NCBI RefSeq assembly: GCF_002797895.1
Contig: NZ_PGES01000001.1
Coordinates: 3,658,001 to 3,722,000 of the forward strand
Reading direction: 5' to 3'
DNA: 64,000 bases
From: Janthinobacterium sp. 67
GTDB lineage: Bacteria; Pseudomonadota; Gammaproteobacteria; Burkholderiales; Burkholderiaceae_D
Position numbers and translations under genes: made by a program. Of this stretch, positions 59,327 to 64,000 are shown one piece after another; the first letter of the stretch is position 1; each line of letters starts with the position of its first letter. Under the pieces are notes generated by a model. That model was not told where the DNA came from. It did not search any database and saw only the letters and a program-made list of their open reading frames with translations.

Positions 59327-59542
59327 ATGATTGTATGTGTCTGCAACAACATATCTGATCGTGAAATCCGTCAAGCCGTCGATCTTGGCCTGTCCAGCAT
59401 GGCCGAACTGCGCCGCGACCTGGGCGTGGCCACCTGCTGCGGCAAATGCCACACCTGCGCGCGGGAAGTGCTGAACGATCACCTGAACGCCACCGTGGCG
59501 CTGCAAGAAACTGTATTGATGCGAGCCGTACTGACCAACTAA
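59327..59542 (+). CDS. bfd: Bacterioferritin-associated ferredoxin
   Basis: 71 residues. [2Fe-2S] ligands Cys4 and Cys6 (MIVCVCNNI) and Cys38/Cys41 (CCGKC), the Bfd pattern. In the family it reduces stored iron in Bfr for release. Eight bases upstream of tonB; its probable partner bfr lies 2 kb away. Confidence 0.94.
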   Translation: MIVCVCNNISDREIRQAVDLGLSSMAELRRDLGVATCCGKCHTCAREVLNDHLNATVALQETVLMRAVLTN

Positions 59543-59550
59543 AGAAAGCG

Positions 59551-60261
59551 ATGAACGCCATGACGATGATGCCCCCGCCCGTAACGGTGCAGGCCGTGCA
59601 GCAATTTGCCGACTTCGACAAGAAGCGCAACAAATTCGCGCCGCTGATGGCCATCGTCGTCCTGCATATCGCCGGCTTTTACGCCATCCAGAGTGGCCTG
59701 CTGAGCCGCGTCGTCACGGCGGCCATGCCGACCATCACGACCATCAGCATCATCGCCCCGCCGGCGCCGCCGAAACCGCCCGCGCCATCCGTACCGAAAA
59801 CCGTGGAACTGAGCGCGCCCGTGCCGCGCGCCGTGATCCCGCCGCTGCCGATGATCGCCGTCGCGCCGACCGAACCGACGATCACGCCGCCGCAGCCGAC
59901 GCGCGCCGAAGCGGCGCCTGTCGCCACCGCCGCACCGACGGCGCCAGCGGCACCGTCGCCGACGCCACCGGCCCCAGCGACGCCGCGCACCGTCAGCAGC
60001 GTCGAATACATCAAGGCGCCGCAACTGATCTACCCGAATTTGTCGCGCCGCCTGGGCGAAAGCGGCACCGTGGTGCTGCGCATCCTGATCAACGAAAAGG
60101 GCTTGCCCGAGCAAATCCTGATCCAGAAATCGACCGGCTACACCAACCTCGATGAAGCGGGCCGCCAGGCCGCGCAGCGCGCGCTGTTCAAGCCGATGAT
60201 CGAAAACGGCAAGCCCGTCCCCGTCTACGTTTTAGTACCGCTGACCTTTCAACTGAGCTAG
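59551..60261 (+). CDS. tonB: TonB energy transducer
   Basis: 236 residues from the ATG at 59551. One N-terminal membrane helix (FAPLMAIVVLHIAGFYAIQSG), a long Pro-rich spacer (about 65-150), and the C-terminal TonB domain (LIYPNLSRRLGESGTVVLRILINEKGLPEQI ... VPLTFQLS). It passes energy to outer-membrane siderophore receptors. No exbB or exbD is next to it. Confidence 0.9.
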   Translation: MNAMTMMPPPVTVQAVQQFADFDKKRNKFAPLMAIVVLHIAGFYAIQSGLLSRVVTAAMPTITTISIIAPPAPPKPPAPSVPKTVELSAPVPRAVIPPLPMIAVAPTEPTITPPQPTRAEAAPVATAAPTAPAAPSPTPPAPATPRTVSSVEYIKAPQLIYPNLSRRLGESGTVVLRILINEKGLPEQILIQKSTGYTNLDEAGRQAAQRALFKPMIENGKPVPVYVLVPLTFQLS

Positions 60262-60411
60262 CCTTCCGGCGGCCACGGCGCCGCTGCCAGCCCGCAAGCA
60301 TCGCACCCCGTGCCCTGCTTGCTTTTTTGCGCCCGTTTTAGTCAAGCGATTTGCTTGTTTCAGTCTGCCAGCCTACATCCCCGGGCCAGGCAGACTTTTT
60401 TTTGCCTGCTA

Positions 60412-60477
60412 TGGGGTCAGACCCTCAACACCGCCAACGCCCAGTTCAGCGCCAACGTCGCCGGGGGTCTGACCCCA
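60412..60477. repeat. GGGGTCAGACCC-type inverted repeat
   Basis: TGGGGTCAGACCC (60412-60424) and GGGTCTGACCCCA (60465-60477) are perfect arms, in the gap between tonB and convergent piuC. Same family as 29260-29325. Confidence 0.75.
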
Positions 60478-60480
60478 GCC

Positions 60481-61161
60481 TTACATCTCCGCCCACATTC
60501 TGAGCAGATTGTGATAATGCCCCGTCAGCCCCACCGTCGCCGGCGAATCGCCATGCTCCGCGCGCACGCTCTGGATGTTCTGATCGAGCTCGAACAGCAT
60601 GCTGCGTTTCCAGTCCTCGCGCACCATGCTTTGCGTCCACAGGAAGGAGCAGATGCGCTCGCCGCTGGTGACGGGCAGCACCTGGTGCACGCTGCTCGAC
60701 GGGTACACGATCACGTCGCCTGCCGGCAATTTCACTTCATGCGTGCCGTAGGAATCGACCACGACCAGCTCGCCGCCTTCGTACTCGTCCGGCTCGCTCA
60801 GGAACACGGTTGACGAGACGTCGGCGCGCATCGACTGCATGCCGTTTTTCGGCGTTCGGATGGCGCCGTCGATGTGCAGGCCATAGTGCTCGCCGCCCGC
60901 ATAGCTGTTGAAGAAGGGCGGCAGGATGCGCAGCGGCAGCACGGCGGCAAAGAACAGCGGATTGGCCATCAGCGCGCGGCTGACGATCTCGCCCAGCTCC
61001 AGCGCCAGCGGCGAACCCTCGGCCAGCTGGCGGTTGCGCTTGACTTGCGCGCCTTGCGCGCCGACGCTGGCGCGCCCGTCGACCCAGTCCGTCTGCGCCA
61101 GGCGCTGGCGGAAATGCGTGACCTGTTCCGGCGTCAGCACGCCGGGTATATGCAGCATCAT
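60481..61161 (-). CDS. piuC: Fe(II)/2-oxoglutarate-dependent dioxygenase, PiuC/YbiX family
   Basis: 226 residues from the ATG at 61161 (AAAGGAT upstream), the normal PiuC length; the frame opens earlier but without family character. Iron ligands in [11 protein letters not shown] (His, Asp) and [18 protein letters not shown] (His; Arg for 2-oxoglutarate). PiuC genes are usually tied to TonB siderophore receptors and Fur control. Substrate unknown. Confidence 0.92.
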   Translation of the reverse strand: MMLHIPGVLTPEQVTHFRQRLAQTDWVDGRASVGAQGAQVKRNRQLAEGSPLALELGEIVSRALMANPLFFAAVLPLRILPPFFNSYAGGEHYGLHIDGAIRTPKNGMQSMRADVSSTVFLSEPDEYEGGELVVVDSYGTHEVKLPAGDVIVYPSSSVHQVLPVTSGERICSFLWTQSMVREDWKRSMLFELDQNIQSVRAEHGDSPATVGLTGHYHNLLRMWAEM

Positions 61162-61314
61162 CTTGCTATCCTTTTTCAGTAAATATCGCTGCCCGATTAT
61201 CGCATCGCCGGCGGCGGCCAAGTAGGCACAAAGGCAAGAACGGACCAACATTTCCCGCCTTTTCAGCACGGCCATGCATGCGCGCCTGCGGCGGCAAAAT
61301 GGCGCCAGGAACGC

Positions 61315-61335
61315 GAATGAGAATGGCCTTCATTT
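61315..61335. promoter_or_regulatory. Fur-box-like site between piuC and bfr
   Basis: GAATGAGAATGGCCTTCATTT has the two halves of a Fur box (GAATGAGAA ... TTCATT) with a GC centre. Weaker than the bfd site. Confidence 0.5.
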
Positions 61336-61374
61336 TCCTTAACAAATAAAAAACGGCGCAATCACGAAATCCAC

Positions 61375-61403
61375 TTGAGAATGGGTTTTATTCGCACGAT
61401 ATT
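61375..61403 (+). promoter_or_regulatory. Candidate bfr promoter
   Basis: TTGAGA (61375-61380), 17-nt spacer, GATATT (61398-61403), about 180 bases before the bfr start. Confidence 0.4.
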
Positions 61404-61583
61404 TACGTTAAAAAGACGGAATAATGCCGTTTAGCACCGGAAATCGCCGGCATTTTGCGCTATCATGCGGGCATAGCGAAACCGGCAACCTGCGCGCCAC
61501 CAGGCAGCCTTGCGCCACCCGGCAGTGAACGCCAGCAGCCTGCGGTTTCATCATCGAACGCGACACCGAACAAAGGAAATCCC

Positions 61584-62060
61584 ATGAAGGGCGATAAAGA
61601 AGTCATCCGCATGCTCAACGCACAGCTCACCAACGAACTGTCAGCCATCAACCAGTACTTCCTGCATGCGCGCATGTACAAGCACTGGGGCCTGGAAAAG
61701 CTGGGCAAGAAGGAATACGAAGAATCGATCGGCGAAATGAAACACGCCGACAAGCTGATCGACCGCATCCTGATGCTCGACGGCCTGCCTAACCTGCAAG
61801 CGCTGCACAAGCTGCTGATCGGCGAGAACACGCCGGAAATGCTGGAATGCGATTTGAAGCTGGAACGCGCCGCGCACGCCACCGTCAAGGAAGGCATCGC
61901 CATCAGCGAAAAAGCCGGCGACTACGTCTCGCGCGACCTGTTCCTGATGATCCTGGAAGACACGGAAGAGCATATCGACTGGCTCGAAACGCAGATCGAC
62001 CTGATCGCCAAAATCGGCCTGCAGAATTATCTCCAGAGCCAAATGGCCGTGGAAGAATAA
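61584..62060 (+). CDS. bfr: Bacterioferritin
   Basis: 158 residues from the ATG at 61584. Ferroxidase ligands Glu18, Glu51, His54 and the EEHID segment (about 127-130), and the haem-binding Met52. Forms a 24-mer that stores iron; Bfd releases it. Confidence 0.96.
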   Translation: MKGDKEVIRMLNAQLTNELSAINQYFLHARMYKHWGLEKLGKKEYEESIGEMKHADKLIDRILMLDGLPNLQALHKLLIGENTPEMLECDLKLERAAHATVKEGIAISEKAGDYVSRDLFLMILEDTEEHIDWLETQIDLIAKIGLQNYLQSQMAVEE

Positions 62061-62080
62061 TCTTCAGCACCCAACAAAAA

Positions 62081-62104
62081 ACCGGCAGGCTTGCCGGTTT
62101 TTTT
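62081..62104. terminator. Rho-independent terminator after bfr
   Basis: ACCGGCA/TGCCGGT stem with GGCT loop and a T-run on the plus strand; A-rich before it, so it may also serve the convergent MFS gene. Confidence 0.88.
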
Positions 62105-62114
62105 ACGCCTGCCG

Positions 62115-63443
62115 TCAAGCCTTGCCGGTCTGCGGCGGACGCAGCTTGACGAACAGCACCGCCACCGCCGCGCACAGCAACAGGGCGCCGGCCAGGCGGA
62201 TGACGTTCTCCGGATTGCCGCCCAGCCAGCTGCGGTAATACAGGGGCAAGGTGAAGATCTGGATGATCATCGGAATGACGATGAACATGTTAAAAATGCC
62301 CATGTAGACGCCCGTGCGCTCGGCTGGAATGCAGCCGGCCAGCATGATGTAGGGATTGCCCATGATGCTGGCCCAGGCCAGGCCCACGCCCAGCATCGGC
62401 AGCAACAGCAGCGCCGGGCTGTGGATCAGCGGGATGCCCAGCATGCCCACGCCGGCCGCGCACAGGCACAGGCTGTGCATGCGCTTGGGACCGAAGCGGC
62501 GCGTGAACGGCACCAGCGCGAAGGCGGCGACAAAGGCGACGAAATTGTAGAAGGCACCCACCTGCCCGTTCAGCAGGCCCGCGTCGCGAAAGCCTTGCGA
62601 CGCGGGGTCCGTCGTGTGAAACAGGGTGGCCGACAGCGACAGCGCGATGTATTGCCAGTAGCAGAACATGGCGTACCACTGGAACAGGTTGACGAGGGCC
62701 AGCTGCTTCATCGTCGGCGGCATGTCGCGCAGGGCCGCGCCGATGTCGGCCAGCGTATGGCGCCAGCCCGGCGGACGGCTGCGGATGGCCGCCAGTTCGG
62801 CCGCCGTGAGCGGATTTTCCGGCGTCGTCTTCAAGGTCCACAGCACCGAGGCGAGCGAGAACACGGCGCCGATCAGGAAGGCGGCGATGACGATGTGCGG
62901 GATATGGCTGCCGTTGACGGCATCCTTGTTCATGCCCAGCATGACGAGCAGCGACGGCGTCAGGTAGGCCAGCGTCTGCCCCAGTCCCGTAAACGCGCTT
63001 TGCGTGAGAAAACCCAGCGAATGCTGCTTCTTGTCGAGCTTGTCGCTGACGAAGGCGCGGTACGGCTCCATCGTCACGTTGTTGGCCGCGTCGAGTATCC
63101 ACAGCAGGCTGGCCGCCATCCACAGTGTGGGACTGAACGGCATGGCCAGCAGGCCCAGGCTGCACAGGATGGCGCCGATCAGGAAGTATGGCGTGCGGCG
63201 GCCCCAGCGCGTCACCGTGCGGTCGCTCATGGCGCCGATCAAGGGCTGCACGAGCAGTCCCGTCATGGGACCGGCCAGCCACAGGTAGGGCAGGCTCGCC
63301 TCGTCGGCGCCCAGGTATTTGTAGATGGGGCTCATGCTGCTTTGCTGCAGCCCAAAGCTGAACTGGATGCCGAAAAAGCCGACATTCATGTTGACGATCT
63401 GCCAGAACGACAGATGCGGACGGTGCGCGCCGGCGTCGCTCAT
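62115..63443 (-). CDS. MFS sugar transporter, SLC45/sucrose type
   Basis: 442 residues from the ATG at 63443 (AAAGGGA upstream), about 12 membrane helices. The [13 protein letters not shown] loop between helices 2 and 3, and the [20 protein letters not shown] start, are marks of SLC45-like sucrose/maltose carriers. Its start overlaps the end of an amylosucrase gene by four bases, so sucrose uptake is likely. Confidence 0.88.
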   Translation of the reverse strand: MSDAGAHRPHLSFWQIVNMNVGFFGIQFSFGLQQSSMSPIYKYLGADEASLPYLWLAGPMTGLLVQPLIGAMSDRTVTRWGRRTPYFLIGAILCSLGLLAMPFSPTLWMAASLLWILDAANNVTMEPYRAFVSDKLDKKQHSLGFLTQSAFTGLGQTLAYLTPSLLVMLGMNKDAVNGSHIPHIVIAAFLIGAVFSLASVLWTLKTTPENPLTAAELAAIRSRPPGWRHTLADIGAALRDMPPTMKQLALVNLFQWYAMFCYWQYIALSLSATLFHTTDPASQGFRDAGLLNGQVGAFYNFVAFVAAFALVPFTRRFGPKRMHSLCLCAAGVGMLGIPLIHSPALLLLPMLGVGLAWASIMGNPYIMLAGCIPAERTGVYMGIFNMFIVIPMIIQIFTLPLYYRSWLGGNPENVIRLAGALLLCAAVAVLFVKLRPPQTGKA

Positions 63444-64000
63444 GATTGTTCCCTTTCCAGCCACAGCATATGCCAGGGCTGCAAGCCCACCGCGCCGGAC
63501 AGCACGCTGCCATCGAGGCTGTTGCGCCATTCGCCTGCCGGTAAAGTGAAACGCTGGCTGGCACCGCTGAAGTTGCTCAAGCTGAGAAACGCGTCGCCGC
63601 GCGACAGCGCCAGCACGGCAGGCGTGTCGGCGGGCAGCACGCTGCGTGGCGCGGCGGCGGCCAGGGCCGGCAAGCGCCGGCGCACGTCGATCAGCTGGCG
63701 CAGCGCCGGATACAGCCGGCCGCTGGCGCTCACGCCGTCGTGGCGCCAGGCCAGCAGGCTGTCGTCGAACGCGGGGCGCTGCAGCCAGCGGCTGTCCATC
63801 GCCCGGTCGGCGCGCTGCGTGTAGCTGTAATCGTTGGTCATGCCCAGTTCATCGCCCATGTACAGCACGGGCAAGGCGCCAAAGCTCAAGGCCAGGCCAT
63901 GCAGCAGCAGCAGGCGCCGCAACGCGTATTCCTGCTCCTGCACCGTGGCGGCGCTTTCCAGGCCGGCCAGCGAGGCGGCCATGCCGTTGCTGCCATGCGC
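63440..64000 (-). CDS. Amylosucrase (GH13), C-terminal part; 5' end outside window
   Basis: At least 186 codons enter from the right edge. NGMAASLAGLE, then LSFGALPVLYMGDELGMTNDYSYTQRADRAMDSRWLQRP and the C-terminal beta domain, match amylosucrase-type GH13 enzymes, which split sucrose and build glucan. The catalytic residues lie beyond the window. Translationally coupled to the MFS gene. Confidence 0.85.
   Translation of the reverse strand, partial: AHGSNGMAASLAGLESAATVQEQEYALRRLLLLHGLALSFGALPVLYMGDELGMTNDYSYTQRADRAMDSRWLQRPAFDDSLLAWRHDGVSASGRLYPALRQLIDVRRRLPALAAAAPRSVLPADTPAVLALSRGDAFLSLSNFSGASQRFTLPAGEWRNSLDGSVLSGAVGLQPWHMLWLEREQS

Larger units (their letters stand above)
61162..61583. 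other. Intergenic region between piuC and bfr
   Basis: No gene recognised. Contains the Fur-like site at 61315-61335 and the promoter-like pair at 61375-61403. Confidence 0.5.

Overview
The window looks like ordinary chromosome of a high-GC betaproteobacterium of the Oxalobacteraceae, most likely Janthinobacterium or a close relative such as Massilia. This is inferred from gene order and protein character: a bamE/fur divergon, lptD-surA-pdxA-rsmA facing amgK-murU, a three-subunit transhydrogenase operon, and an amylosucrase next to a sucrose-type transporter. No rRNA, tRNA or CRISPR array was recognised. The main mobile element is a group II intron.

Layout. 1-4.6 kb: the end of an envelope/translation operon (leuS, lptE) and an AraC regulator with a small VOC protein. 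4.6-8.1 kb: a glutarate catabolism divergon (LysR regulator, gcdH, CoA-transferase). 8.1-12.5 kb: bamE-dapB-barstar facing fur, then hrcA and a HAD hydrolase. 12.7-14.1 kb: two paralogous repeat lipoproteins. 14.1-21.2 kb: a complete valine (isobutyryl-CoA) degradation operon facing its probable XRE/ScfR-type regulator, with a set of inverted half-sites between them. 21.2-29.2 kb: a probable nucleoside uptake and breakdown operon (porin, spermidine-type ABC transporter, nucleoside hydrolase, adenosine deaminase-like protein) facing a LysR gene. 29.3-35.0 kb: lptD-surA-pdxA-rsmA. 35.5-38.0 kb: a group II intron with its reverse transcriptase, inserted just before amgK. 38.0-43.4 kb: amgK-murU-pepP-ubiH and a diguanylate cyclase. 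43.4-46.3 kb: the pnt operon. 46.7-50.5 kb: nudJ-mnmA, a degenerate receiver protein, a 5'-3' exonuclease and a GST. 50.7-56.2 kb: a DUF898 membrane protein with an M48 protease, a membrane-anchored glutamate-synthase-like protein and a GH3 hexosaminidase. 56.2-62.1 kb: an iron block (feoABC-like, bfd-tonB, piuC, bfr) with Fur-box-like sites. 62.1-64.0 kb: an MFS sugar transporter and the 3' end of an amylosucrase gene.

How it fits together. Several gene pairs form small circuits: Fur encoded at 10.2 kb probably controls the iron block at 58-62 kb; the two LysR genes and the XRE/ScfR gene each face the operon they probably control; amgK-murU and the GH3 enzyme both belong to cell-wall recycling. 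The most unusual items are the group II intron between the amgK promoter region and its start codon, the operator array of the valine operon, the nucleoside operon built around a polyamine-type transporter, a 118-nt palindromic element that supplies a stop codon, and a receiver-domain protein without its phospho-acceptor aspartate.
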